From NCBI RefSeq assembly GCF_000218235.1, contig NZ_GL945017.1, positions 2,237,607 to 2,301,606 of the forward strand: a DNA stretch of 64,000 nucleotides. The letters run 5' to 3'. Under the pieces are notes generated by a model that was not told the origin of the DNA, searched no databases, and worked only from the letters and a program-made list of their open reading frames with translations. Below, one piece after another: positions 35,901 through 43,249 of the stretch. A program made the translations under genes and the position numbers. This stretch comes from Hallella multisaccharivorax DSM 17128. GTDB lineage: Bacteria > Bacteroidota > Bacteroidia > Bacteroidales > Bacteroidaceae. Within the stretch, counting starts at the first letter, position 1. Every line of letters starts with the position of its first letter.

Positions 35901-36916
35901 TTGTGCAAGAAAACGGTCTTAAAGCCAATGCCTTTATAGCCAATAGTGTGTTTGTTGGCGATCTTTTCTTTTTCGTTGATACCACAGATGCCTGAGATAT
36001 TACGAACATTGAATTTGTCGCCAGAATGCATAAACAGCAGGTAATTGTCGGTGATGTGAAATTCCACATCTACCATTTTCCCCTCTACAGGATAGTCGTT
36101 GGCATTCTGCAAGAGCTCATATACGAAAGTGGATTCCTTGGCACTAAGTTGTTTGCTAAGCGTGTCAAGGAAATTTGTCGCTGACCCGAAGTTCTTTGAT
36201 TTGTCGTTATGACGATCCTCAAACAGCGTGTCAATAAACCATTTTGCCTCTATCGGCTTTGGTTGATTTTTTAAATCTATAAATATCTCGTATGGATTGA
36301 ACTCGTTCCTATGAGAAAGTTTCCATGTAAACAGATAATAGTTGTCTGGCTTTATGCCGCGGATCTCATAAGGATAGGTTATCTTGATAGGTTGCTTATC
36401 CTTATCGCCGGGATAATAGGGAATGTGGTCAAAATTCGGCTTACGCAAATCATCAACAAGATAGATTTCATTTTCTTCATCGTAATGGTAGAAACCAATA
36501 AATTCGCAGGTGTTGACTCCCCACATCTCAAACAGATCCTGTTCTTGTGCATCCCTGGCACTCACAGCAACAACCGGTCTTGTGATATTGTCAATAGCCC
36601 TTAGTGATGAACCAACTAAGTACACTATATATTTTGGAGGATCCTCACGAAGTGCTGAGATATTCATTCTGCACTTAAACGAGCAAGGGCCTTCTGGTAT
36701 GGGTCTGCTTGAAACCGGTACGTTTAAGTATATTGCTACAAGTGTGGTTGGACGACCATCCAACTTGATATTTGAAATGCTACCCTTATAGAAATCTTTT
36801 TTCTTGCTTTTAACCTCATGAGAGAAGATGCCCTCAAAAGTGGTTTCAGCAAAAAAGCGTTCTATTTCTTCATCGGTAGCCCTTCCTAATTGCTTTCGGT
36901 TTATAAATTTTGCCAT
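29933..36916 (-). CDS. Giant sacsin/Hsp90-type ATPase protein
   Basis: A 2327-residue protein. Around residues 265-370 is a GHKL ATPase domain: N box TFVYELLQNANDYP, then FMHSGDKFNVRNISGICGIN and the lid GYKGIGFKTVFLHNH. This combination is typical of sacsin-N/NOV-type ATPases. A roughly 1500-residue acidic helical body follows without known motifs. Near residue 2030-2090 an 11-residue repeat (GAGDDGGEPDN-like, five copies) forms a flexible linker. The C-terminal domain of about 200 residues (with SSYHRLVGGKRLHACSAYHG) is unassigned. Possible start signals lie in repeat copy 2 at 37029. Giant proteins of this type with a helicase partner are seen in defence islands; the role here is inference. 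Confidence 0.8.
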   Translation of the reverse strand: MAKFINRKQLGRATDEEIERFFAETTFEGIFSHEVKSKKKDFYKGSISNIKLDGRPTTLVAIYLNVPVSSRPIPEGPCSFKCRMNISALREDPPKYIVYLVGSSLRAIDNITRPVVAVSARDAQEQDLFEMWGVNTCEFIGFYHYDEENEIYLVDDLRKPNFDHIPYYPGDKDKQPIKITYPYEIRGIKPDNYYLFTWKLSHRNEFNPYEIFIDLKNQPKPIEAKWFIDTLFEDRHNDKSKNFGSATNFLDTLSKQLSAKESTFVYELLQNANDYPVEGKMVDVEFHITDNYLLFMHSGDKFNVRNISGICGINEKEKIANKHTIGYKGIGFKTVFLHNHYVYLQTGDYSFRFDEGETPEKKVGGKIKRLGAPFQILPIWTEHREVAKEVNSVFDSSDKKFRVRIALRPEDKNILHVGKNSYENLFKDIFADANIILFIPNINSVKVVINGKEERLCLRDNAEWVVGNYEEEIPVELQESINKTIDKGNSRIPEKYKDFDYTRVSFACKHEGANIKPVEKATLYCYLPTKASWGFPFLMNTDMIPKGDRNDIETEVRFANEKESNFNAELAAIAGKKLFVWIKDLLTSKKYQLGSVFSLVPDFRKCKKEHDFYDEFIEKFEETFNECVEKKQIVPVKHGIANVKHVILDTTGLSTSSIMTDEEFCKFTELEDYYLPLPMLRRDRNFNAFLKRYADDDQKFTEENLTDLIANDDFQEWLKDQDNNNKFLNFLLERGYLEDLLQEDIFLEDEGDLYAAGELFYDVDEYLEDLRAFTNHICFLSPKTRAFFKDNEEWDHTVEKAFADFDCEEFVDKTLLSDNYKETVQRLKDKETSIHFFKFLAENVSFNEDYLSLPVIDDHDETVDDFKDCFLFFTSKRGHEICESKWLSGISFHFLSNDYLSVTKEYFKENFDVRDYSDEMIIHDIILSDDHKDKVSDVINDDFDTSCDFVQFCFSNSKLIPDKGLSGYSLKVFDCDGDEQWFIAGCDTYFNSSDFEHYSAKEWIDSDWIASVDNAYFDDVANKADLKKFFHRAFGVEELTDKIFYRNVVKQNLKDIFNYIGGNDDRDGSQSIDFVKYLDEHYQLIFEEEKDGDIFEGLKLVTSDNSNVSLDKENLYIYDNELTEIIDYNWFPDDLVAVTHPDYGKSKSLIALGVRTYKFSEFFDDVIAENMNCINDHTSSKEESVSFHEFIIDHYNVLTQEQQIKMKDAKVYLYGQDEPARQSCGHKTLSANAKELFHLGLVEFSDLDIIDPAYKTEENTEYWETRLENSKFTVQHFFTWLSKNVDTFISTIKNEELNIAFWRWLKNNVSDNLIDHLIEEMTSLPVLLKDGSIALEGPIYFSDEYMDGAAIEHSVRIFDEKAKFLSPEYIGEEDDIDGWKSFFSKAAIKYEIIDILVETVIPQLSEIDDESLPKLIAENREALEKRYEDGLVAQLTNLRVKAHDGKFYDICDTIYIDCEKEEPFPYIQLPNQISFSSSEERCLIKEIIDEIEGDRIENLSDWQQRKLDRYLDIQDNDTDDIRGFHYKFINDLATIRNADGDTLKDLKHIGEIQLLDRNGSFCDASTLTMGSVYRPFFDFESCNVDFDYVSDTYYEECSEYTGRIFRDLKIHCDFQEEDIDCLKNRKCAVYFWGTYLLKKDAAISRVKQLMSEHKFDKIACIPTKDYMKCATDLYDGAEVSGYVKSIEDWENKVPLRNLPDIKLPDDTILFGLLPFKKSLDFLDALYALIPIVGQERRTQLLDWMIEGYDGSFDSKIDEYREDENAVWYNNKNEKVQIKELYALDYWDNSLEQFFGANPRIINKAYFPSGDSFKKACDILKIKTITSDDLKMEPVGDTVYAGCNTTHKLYALVIAGMTDDANWKELYDGYTKKLEELALHKCEAIMITYTEDEAINQILKKFYHKTGENDFYFVDSLDSKRVFKSFVDEYVKFLGIDTDDIDEDVIEDIMDSRDNAIEIIKEQNRLMIDDGFKDELDRLIPGIKQILGGKRAPDGEEEGPVRTTFTTKETSDNSNAGDDGKPGEKESYAPVDGAGDDGGEPVNGAGDDGGEPDNGAGDDSGGPDNRAGDGGGEPDNRAGDGGGEPDSGVDSPQPPVYPHGGQHGGHSGQGGYHPHNYGGTSILQPHGVEHRLKVLEPSAADVNAIREALGDGSLTADQIADHNFLAQYRLYHNLKDHGMTPEESEADFIRNSKPSSYHRLVGGKRLHACSAYHGIMYVSPKIWNDVENDKCVICVYYGPKANEFKYFNTEQQLLDWINEDDIVIKLTGSKDEKADILRDLYSRTLNNVSGTAYTLIRMTSNERYNSLFAQLPDELKEYIGDNDKIDDD
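30663..30830 (-). repeat. 33-bp coding minisatellite in the giant ATPase gene
   Basis: Five imperfect tandem 33-bp units start at 30663, 30696, 30729, 30762 and 30795. They encode the 11-residue repeat GAGDDGGEPDN and variants (RAGDGGGEPDN). Length preserves the frame, so copy number could change without inactivating the protein. The linker joins the main body to the C-terminal domain. Confidence 0.85.
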
Positions 36917-37028
36917 ATCGTATATGAATTTCGCTTTTAGATGGTTTGGATTCTTACTATTATGTGTGTGTCTTAAATCCTTTCACGCTGTGAAACGGAG
37001 AGTTCCAAGGCGGGGAGCGCTGGCGGGG

Positions 37029-37115
37029 AAAATATTCGTATTATCAGTTTGTAAAAGTAATGATATAAATTCACAAACCAAAAGAAAACAGCTTCATCTT
37101 GGCAAATTTATTATT
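37029..37115. repeat. 87-bp promoter segment, copy 2
   Basis: Direct repeat of 28041-28127 with four substitutions. The -33 CAAA is kept (37079-37082), but the -7 box is TAAAAGTA at 37052-37059, that is TACTTTTA on the minus strand, one base off consensus. Leftward transcription from here would reach the giant ATPase start at 36916 after about 130 bases. Confidence 0.88.
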
Positions 37116-37173
37116 TTTTATACGTAACGATTAAAATGATACCGTTCACATTGAATGATACAATTATTTTTTA

Positions 37174-37270
37174 TAACTTTGCGCTGTAAATACTAATAAT
37201 AGTACGCATGTTAAAACTAATATTCGTACATCGATTAAAACTAATATTGATTCGCGCATTCATACTAACA
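37174..37270 (+). promoter_or_regulatory. fic promoter with four 24-bp operator repeats
   Basis: A TAACTTTG -7 box at 37174-37181 (with a weak TTGA 19 bp before) is followed by four ACTAATA/ACTAACA sequences starting at 37192, 37216, 37240 and 37264, exactly 24 bp apart. The units lie between the transcription start and the fic ATG at 37281, an ideal place for repression. Unit 2 contains AATATTCGTA, which also occurs in both copies of the AbiE promoter segment. Confidence 0.7.
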
Positions 37271-37280
37271 GGATTGTTTT

Positions 37281-38801
37281 ATGGCAAGCATACAGGAGAA
37301 GTTGGCTGAATCTCTGAGGGTGTTGAAAGACTATCAGGACAGCCACGGCAACATGGTTATCAAAGGCCATTCGGTACTCGGTGAGACGCATACCAGGAGG
37401 CTATTGCAGAACGGTTATCTGCAATCCGTCATCAGAGGATGGTATATCCCGTCGTTTCCGGGGAGTGAGGGCGACACAACCGTGTGGTATGCCTCTTACT
37501 GGCAGTTTGTTTCGGCCTATGCCGCCAGCCGTTTCGGCCAAGACTGGTGTCTGACAGCCGAAGAGTCGCTATCGTTCTATGCGGGGGAGACGACATGTCC
37601 TTCCCAGTTAATCATCCGGTCGGCCAAAGCCAATAACAACGTGGTACAGTTGCTGCATGGAGATTCATTGATGGACATCACAGCGTCTATCCCCGCAGAC
37701 ATGTACGTAGAGCCGCGATATGGCATCCATCTTTATCCTTTGGCGGAGGCATTGGTATTTTGCTCACCACAGTATTTCATATCAGACGCACTGAACGCCC
37801 GCACGTGTCTTGCACAGTTGAAAGATGCTTCTGAAATCATCAGAGTAGTGGCTGACGAAGGTAATACCACACGCGCATCTCGCATCTGTGGGGCATTGCG
37901 GAATGTTGGAAAGGGCAGCATGGCTGATGAGATAAGCGGCTTCATGCAACGGTTGGGGCACGGGCTTCGTGAGGAGGACCCATTCACGGAGAAGTCGCCA
38001 TTGGTAAGTATCGGAGCGTCGCCCTACGCTATCAGGATCCGACTCATGTGGGAGAAAATGAAAGCGCAGATCGTGTCGCTTGGCATTGTGCTTCCGATCA
38101 ATAACAACGACGTTGATTCCGTTATCGCCAACATGGAAGCCAACTATGTGAAGGACTCCTACCATTCACTCTCCATCGAAGGCTACCGCGTTACGGAAGG
38201 ACTGATAGAGAAGGTAAGGAGCGGCAACTGGAATCCTGCCGCTAACGGCAAGGACTCTGAGCAGAGAAATGCGCTTGCTGCCCGTGGCTACTATCAGGCT
38301 TTCGAAGCCGTAAAGAACAGCGTAAGGAAAATTCTGACAGACGGTCATCCCGGCAAAACTGTCGCCGATGATTTCCCGGCGTGGCACTTTGAACTCTTCC
38401 AGCCTTGTATCACCGCGGGCATCATCAAGGCTTCAGACTTGGCGGGATACCGCAGCCACCAGGTATATATCCGCAACTCCAAGCACACGCCTCTGAACCC
38501 TGATGCACTGAGGGATGCCATGCCCACTTTCTGTGAGCTTCTGGGCAAGGAAGAGAATGCTTACGTCAGAGCCATTCTCGGACACTTCTTCTTTGTGTAT
38601 ATTCATCCTTACATGGACGGCAACGGACGTACTGCACGTTTCATCATGAACACCCTGCTTGTCACCGCCGGACTGCCGTGGACGGTTGTCCCGGTCGAAC
38701 GACGAAGCATCTACATGGCCGCACTTGAAAAAGCCAGCATTGATGGAGACATTTCCGATTTTGCTCAATTTATCTTCGGACTGATCAAAGAATCCTGCTG
38801 A
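37281..38801 (+). CDS. fic: AbiEi-like/Fic fusion, class II Fic AMP-transferase
   Basis: A 506-residue protein. The Fic core near residue 440-460 is HPYMDGNGRTARFIMNTLL, matching HPFxDGNGRxxR, so it should transfer AMP or another nucleotide to a hydroxyl side chain. The inhibitory helix motif (S/T)xxxE(G/N) is seen as SLSIEG near residue 296, placing it in class II with built-in autoinhibition. The first 220 residues resemble AbiEi antitoxins: a winged-helix-like segment with LQNGYLQSVIRGWYIPSFPG, then an effector-binding-like domain. This part may bind the repeats at 37192-37270. Such a fusion would couple toxin and autoregulator in one chain. Confidence 0.85.
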   Translation: MASIQEKLAESLRVLKDYQDSHGNMVIKGHSVLGETHTRRLLQNGYLQSVIRGWYIPSFPGSEGDTTVWYASYWQFVSAYAASRFGQDWCLTAEESLSFYAGETTCPSQLIIRSAKANNNVVQLLHGDSLMDITASIPADMYVEPRYGIHLYPLAEALVFCSPQYFISDALNARTCLAQLKDASEIIRVVADEGNTTRASRICGALRNVGKGSMADEISGFMQRLGHGLREEDPFTEKSPLVSIGASPYAIRIRLMWEKMKAQIVSLGIVLPINNNDVDSVIANMEANYVKDSYHSLSIEGYRVTEGLIEKVRSGNWNPAANGKDSEQRNALAARGYYQAFEAVKNSVRKILTDGHPGKTVADDFPAWHFELFQPCITAGIIKASDLAGYRSHQVYIRNSKHTPLNPDALRDAMPTFCELLGKEENAYVRAILGHFFFVYIHPYMDGNGRTARFIMNTLLVTAGLPWTVVPVERRSIYMAALEKASIDGDISDFAQFIFGLIKESC

Positions 38802-38845
38802 CACCTTTTCCTGCAAGTGATGCAGAAGTAAGCGTAAGTAATTTC

Positions 38846-38887
38846 AAACCGCAGTATGTGTGTTCTCCACGGATACTGCGGTTTTTT
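38846..38887 (+). terminator. Rho-independent terminator of fic
   Basis: AAACCGCAGTAT pairs with ATACTGCGGTTT around a loop, and the right arm runs into six T. It lies 45 bp after the fic stop. Confidence 0.85.
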
Positions 38888-39694
38888 ATGCTCTGGCATC
38901 AATGCTGCGCCATAATAGTCAACTTGAACAGCAGCGTCTTATGGTGGATGGAGGAGTGATGTAGGCTCCGTCCCTCCCAGCAATTTGCAAGACGATAACT
39001 TCGATGGTCTGTATAAGACGCCAAGTCCAAGTTCCTTGTCAATTTTCGGATAGGTATAGGTGCTATTAGCCAGCCGAATGATGACACCTTTATTTTCAGA
39101 TGCTCCAAGGACATTGAAACGAATTCATGTCGCTATAGGCAGCAAAGTTTTCTAGTAGAGTAGATTACCTTTCCGCGCTTCGTGATGCAACTGATGATTT
39201 GACTATCAATTGTTTCCGGCGTTCATATCTGTTATTTTGTCGTAAATTTACTGTATATTTTCGACAAAGGACAAATAAAACCACAGACATTTATTCTTCA
39301 TAGATTTAATTCTTGCGTCTCTGGTCTATCTCAAGACCATTTACCTACTTGCTTTTGCCTTGTCAGGTCAAGGTTAATGCTGCTTCATAAATTGCTTGGT
39401 TATTGGTTGGATTTTACCCTTTCATTATGTATCATGCAGATTGCTTTCCTTAATGATGTGGTTCTTATTTTCAGATTACGATAGGCCTGTTTTGTTGTCA
39501 GTGGTTCCCATAGACACCGCTTTTGTGTAAGAAGCGGAATTATTCAAGAGATGAGAGGCCCTGAATAACTTTCATCCTAATTGATTCGCGTGCAAAGGTA
39601 CTCCTTCATGTACCGTTTATTATAAAAATATATCAAGATATATAATTTTATAGATGTCTAATAATCAAACAATTATAATAGTATTTTATATGAC
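38888..39694. other. Intergenic region without recognisable genes
   Basis: Over 800 bp with stops in all frames and no protein-like stretch longer than about 70 codons. A CAAAGGTA at 39593-39600 (TACCTTTG on the minus strand) is a lone -7 box facing left. The last 100 bp are very AT-rich. It probably marks the junction between the defence genes and the mobilizable module. Confidence 0.5.
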
Positions 39695-39734
39695 ATAAAG
39701 TTTATAAACCAAACGCAGGTTTTATAAACTTTAT
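39695..39734. promoter_or_regulatory. 14-bp inverted repeat before the HTH gene
   Basis: ATAAAGTTTATAAA (39695-39708) and its perfect complement (39721-39734) are separated by 12 bp. It ends 31 bp before the chosen HTH start at 39766. It could be the autoregulatory operator of that gene, or a recombination or nick site of the element. Confidence 0.55.
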
Positions 39735-39765
39735 GTTTACTTCCCCTTTTTTAGAAATTTGCAAC

Positions 39766-40287
39766 ATGAAACATCGTGACAGTAAATACAAGACAATTCT
39801 CATTACCCCAGAGATCTTGTCATCTGACAATCATGAGGATATTATTAAAGCGATATCAATCATGACCGGACGGGATTTGAGCTATCTTAGCAAGATCTTT
39901 AAAGGTACGGCTAATCCTAGCATTGATGTGCTACAGGATATTGCAGGTTCTCAGGGAATACGGTACGTAATCCTTCCTGTTCCGGAATCTTCTTCTTTAA
40001 AAAGACTGCTCCTTCGCTATGGAGAGGAAAAACAACATTATTGGAAGATACCCAAAGAAGGATGCATTACGCTTTTTGATTTCTTTGTAGAGGCGGCCAG
40101 GAATCATGACATCACACCCAGCCCTTCCGTAACGAAAGCTGTATATATCCTTACGGCAATCATTGCCCGTGCTGCACTGATCAACCATGGTTCAGACGAG
40201 CTTTCCCAAATATTGGAAGGCTTCTCAAATGAGATTGCCACATTCATTTGGAACAAGACACATCCAGATCCAACGGGGCATAAATAA
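39766..40287 (+). CDS. Helix-turn-helix regulator of the mobilizable element
   Basis: A 173-residue protein (start MKHRDSKYKTILITPEIL; the frame extends 11 residues upstream to 39733 but that ATG lies in the inverted repeat). Residues 25-60 form an XRE-like HTH: ISIMTGRDLSYLSKIFKG followed by NPSIDVLQDIAGSQGIRYV. The rest is helical with no known motif. It heads a group of rightward genes typical of Bacteroides mobilizable transposons. Confidence 0.6.
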   Translation: MKHRDSKYKTILITPEILSSDNHEDIIKAISIMTGRDLSYLSKIFKGTANPSIDVLQDIAGSQGIRYVILPVPESSSLKRLLLRYGEEKQHYWKIPKEGCITLFDFFVEAARNHDITPSPSVTKAVYILTAIIARAALINHGSDELSQILEGFSNEIATFIWNKTHPDPTGHK

Positions 40288-40342
40288 CAATAATACACTG
40301 TGATCATAATCTTATATCATTTAGAAAACTAACAAACGACCT

Positions 40343-40789
40343 ATGGAGAGAGCACTCACCCAACAAATTGAGGCTATGTGCAAGATGCTGGTCAAAACGC
40401 GTGAAGATGTCAAAGTCCTGCGACATGAGGTCTGCAACCTGCACATGATCTTGGCTGGAGACGTACCCCCGCCAATTGAGGGACCCCCGGCAACAATTGA
40501 TAATGATGAAGAAGACATTCTTCGGGCCAAGAACATATTGGTCGGTAGCCGTGAGGTGATGGAGATACTTCAGATTTCCGATACAACATTGAAACGCTGG
40601 AGAAAAGAAGGCAGAATAACCTTCAAGTATGAATCGATGAATCACGTTTCGTATAAGCTGGCATCAATATACGAAGGAATCAATACGGGCAGTATAAAAT
40701 GCAAAGGAATAGACAAGATAACTGCCCTGGCCAGAATATTGACATATTCAAAGAATATCAGCCAATTCAGAGCTATGGGCAATACATAG
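40343..40789 (+). CDS. Excisionase-like helix-turn-helix protein
   Basis: A 148-residue protein with an N-terminal coiled coil (MERALTQQIEAMCKMLVKTR) and a MerR/excisionase-type HTH near residues 70-105: ILVGSREVMEILQISDTTLK then RWRKEGRITFKY. Proteins of this type sit upstream of the primase gene in mobilizable Bacteroides elements, where they act in excision or replication control. It starts 55 bp after the preceding HTH gene. Confidence 0.7.
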   Translation: MERALTQQIEAMCKMLVKTREDVKVLRHEVCNLHMILAGDVPPPIEGPPATIDNDEEDILRAKNILVGSREVMEILQISDTTLKRWRKEGRITFKYESMNHVSYKLASIYEGINTGSIKCKGIDKITALARILTYSKNISQFRAMGNT

Positions 40790-40821
40790 CCGTTAACCTC
40801 CTAAAACTTATTCTAATCTTT

Positions 40822-42891
40822 ATGGATACCAAAACTCAAATTTTGGACAAAACTCGTCAGGGACTGGATGTATTTCATCACTACATGGGGGTGGACTTTA
40901 TTCCAAACAGGAAATTCAGGAATCCGCTCTACAATGATACAAAAGCCTCCTGCTGCATCCACATGAGCAGAAAAAGCGGCATCTTTTTGATGAAGGACTT
41001 CGGCAATCTGGATTATTCCGGTGACTGCTTCTGGTTCGTCGCCCAAGTGCTGGGGCTTGACATGAGACGAGACTTCAGGGAAATTCTCCGCCGGATTATC
41101 AACGATATGGGGCTCGGTATTCCACTTGAACGCTTTGGTACGGAGGATTGCAGATGTTCAAACTCGAAAGACCTCAAATCAAAGTTCGGCTATCAGCCGC
41201 CAAAGCAAGAGCCTGTTGAAAGGGAACCGCCACAACAGCCAGAGATCACGGTGAGCTATAAGGATTTTACAGAGGGGGAACTGAAATTTTGGGGCAGGTA
41301 TGGAATCGCTCCGTCTGTACTTGGAAAATACAAGGTTATGAGCGGAAAGATGATTAACGGCATTTCCAAGGAGGGGAAACCGTACAGTATATGCTCTACA
41401 CCCACTCATCCTATGTTCGTCTACCATACCGTTGACAATGCCGTCAAAGTGTATATGCCCAACAGCAAGCTGCGTTTCCTGTATGCACACCGTCCCGCGG
41501 GAGAGTATGTCTTTGGGCTGGAACAACTGCCCTCACGCGGACACATGGTGTTCATCACCGGCGGCGAGAAGGATGTCATGTCGCTGGCAGCGCATGGCTT
41601 CCATGCGGTGTGCTTCAACAGCGAGACGGCAATGCCTCCTGTCCATATCATAGAGAACCTGCAGCGGCGGTTCAAGCATATCGTCCTGCTCTATGACATG
41701 GACAAGACAGGCAGGGAAAGTTCTGCACGTCTTGAGCAGGAGCTGAAAGCCTATCAGGTGAAACGGCTGCCACTGCCGCTGTCCGGTGAGAAAGGCGAGA
41801 AGGACATCTCTGACTTCTTCGCCCTGGGACACACATCGGAGGAGCTCGACGGACTCATCAGTGGGCTCATACAGGACATCTACCAAAAGAGCTCTGTCAT
41901 CTTCAAGTCGTGCGAGCTGGACTACTCCAACCCGCCTCCCAAATCCTCATCGGTTGTGGAGGTCAACGATGTACCCGTAGGCACCTGCGACAACCTTTTT
42001 TGCCTGACCGGAGGTGAAGGCGTGGGAAAGAGCAACTTTGTGGCTGCCATCATCTCCGGTACCATCGTAGGGAAGGCGCTCGCACCAGAGCGCACGCTCG
42101 GCCTGACCATTATTCCCAATCCAAAGGGCAAGGCCGTACTTCTCTTCGACACGGAACAGTCGGAACATCAACTTTACAAGAACGTCAGAAAGGCCATTCA
42201 ACGTGCCTGCCTCACCGACAAGCCGGCCTTCTTCCATGCCTATCACCTGTCGGAGCTGTCAAGGAAGGAGCGGCTGGAGATTATTCGCACGTCACTGGAC
42301 ATGAACTTTCATCAGCACAGGGGTATCCAGCTGGTCATCATCGATGGTGTGGCGGACCTCGTCCGCTCTGCCAATGATGAGCTGGAGAGCGTCGACGTCA
42401 TTGATGAGCTGTACCGCCTGGCCGGGTTCTACCACTGCTGCATCGTCTGCGTGCTGCACTTCGTGCCCAACGGCATGAAGCTCCGCGGACACATCGGATC
42501 GGAACTCCAGCGCAAGGCGGCGGGCATCCTTTCCATCGAGAAGGATGCAGACCCGGTGTTTTCCGTGGTCAAGGCGATCAAGGTCAGGGACGGCAGTCCG
42601 CTCGACATTCCCATGATGCTCTTCGCGTGGGACAAGCAGGAGGATATGTTCGTATATAAGGGTGTCAAATCCAAGGAAGACAAGGAGAAGCAGAAGGTCA
42701 ACGACCTGAAGAACATCGCTGTCGGCATCTTTGAGAAAACGGACAGACTTGCCTACAGCGACATGGTCACCGCCATCGTGGACATGATGGAAATTAAACC
42801 GAGAACGGCCAAGGACTATATCCGCAACATGAGGGAGAATGCAATCATCGAGCAGCTCACTGACCACTCCTATCAGCTGAAGGTATTCTGA
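40822..42891 (+). CDS. Toprim primase and RepA-like helicase fusion
   Basis: A 689-residue replication protein from the start at 40822 (MDTKTQILDKTRQGLDVFHH). The open frame begins at 40699, but that part overlaps the HTH gene. Residues 1-100 resemble the primase zinc-binding region. A Toprim domain follows (VFITGGEKDVMSLAAHGFHA, VLLYDMDKTGRESS). The C-terminal RepA-type hexameric helicase has Walker A in CLTGGEGVGKSNFVAA, Walker B in GIQLVIIDGVADLVR and a downstream LRGHIGSELQRKAAGILSIE. It likely replicates the excised element. The iterons at 43990 could be its origin. Confidence 0.82.
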   Translation: MDTKTQILDKTRQGLDVFHHYMGVDFIPNRKFRNPLYNDTKASCCIHMSRKSGIFLMKDFGNLDYSGDCFWFVAQVLGLDMRRDFREILRRIINDMGLGIPLERFGTEDCRCSNSKDLKSKFGYQPPKQEPVEREPPQQPEITVSYKDFTEGELKFWGRYGIAPSVLGKYKVMSGKMINGISKEGKPYSICSTPTHPMFVYHTVDNAVKVYMPNSKLRFLYAHRPAGEYVFGLEQLPSRGHMVFITGGEKDVMSLAAHGFHAVCFNSETAMPPVHIIENLQRRFKHIVLLYDMDKTGRESSARLEQELKAYQVKRLPLPLSGEKGEKDISDFFALGHTSEELDGLISGLIQDIYQKSSVIFKSCELDYSNPPPKSSSVVEVNDVPVGTCDNLFCLTGGEGVGKSNFVAAIISGTIVGKALAPERTLGLTIIPNPKGKAVLLFDTEQSEHQLYKNVRKAIQRACLTDKPAFFHAYHLSELSRKERLEIIRTSLDMNFHQHRGIQLVIIDGVADLVRSANDELESVDVIDELYRLAGFYHCCIVCVLHFVPNGMKLRGHIGSELQRKAAGILSIEKDADPVFSVVKAIKVRDGSPLDIPMMLFAWDKQEDMFVYKGVKSKEDKEKQKVNDLKNIAVGIFEKTDRLAYSDMVTAIVDMMEIKPRTAKDYIRNMRENAIIEQLTDHSYQLKVF

Positions 42892-42922
42892 GGCGTCCAG
42901 GGCGATGGCCGGCCGGCACAGG

Positions 42923-43093
42923 TTACCTGCGCTGACGGACGGCCTTCTTCTTCCGCTCAAACAGGTTGGCAATGGAAAAGATCATCCACAGGACAACGGA
43001 CAGGACGGCATAGCCAATCAACTTCAGAACAAGGACAACGGTACCCAGGACCACGGCAATGATAAGCATATACAGGAAGATAAGTGCAAGCAT
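42923..43093 (-). CDS. Possible 56-residue membrane protein
   Basis: A short leftward frame between two rightward genes. It encodes MLALIFLYMLIIAVVLGTVV, a second hydrophobic segment (IGYAVLSVVLWMIFSIANLF) and a basic tail ERKKKAVRQRR. Two membrane helices and a positive cytoplasmic end are a sensible small inner-membrane protein. I see no promoter consensus in front. Similar small proteins are often missed because of size. Confidence 0.5.
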   Translation of the reverse strand: MLALIFLYMLIIAVVLGTVVLVLKLIGYAVLSVVLWMIFSIANLFERKKKAVRQRR

Positions 43094-43249
43094 AACGACT
43101 TCTGTTAAGGAGTGAATGAATATGTTGTAAGCGCTTGGTTTATATGCAAATATACGAATAATTCATGGATTATGCAAGTTTTAGGCGGGGTAATTTCTAT
43201 AAAAATGCAATATCATTCAATACATGACAACCACACAAACACTATTCCC

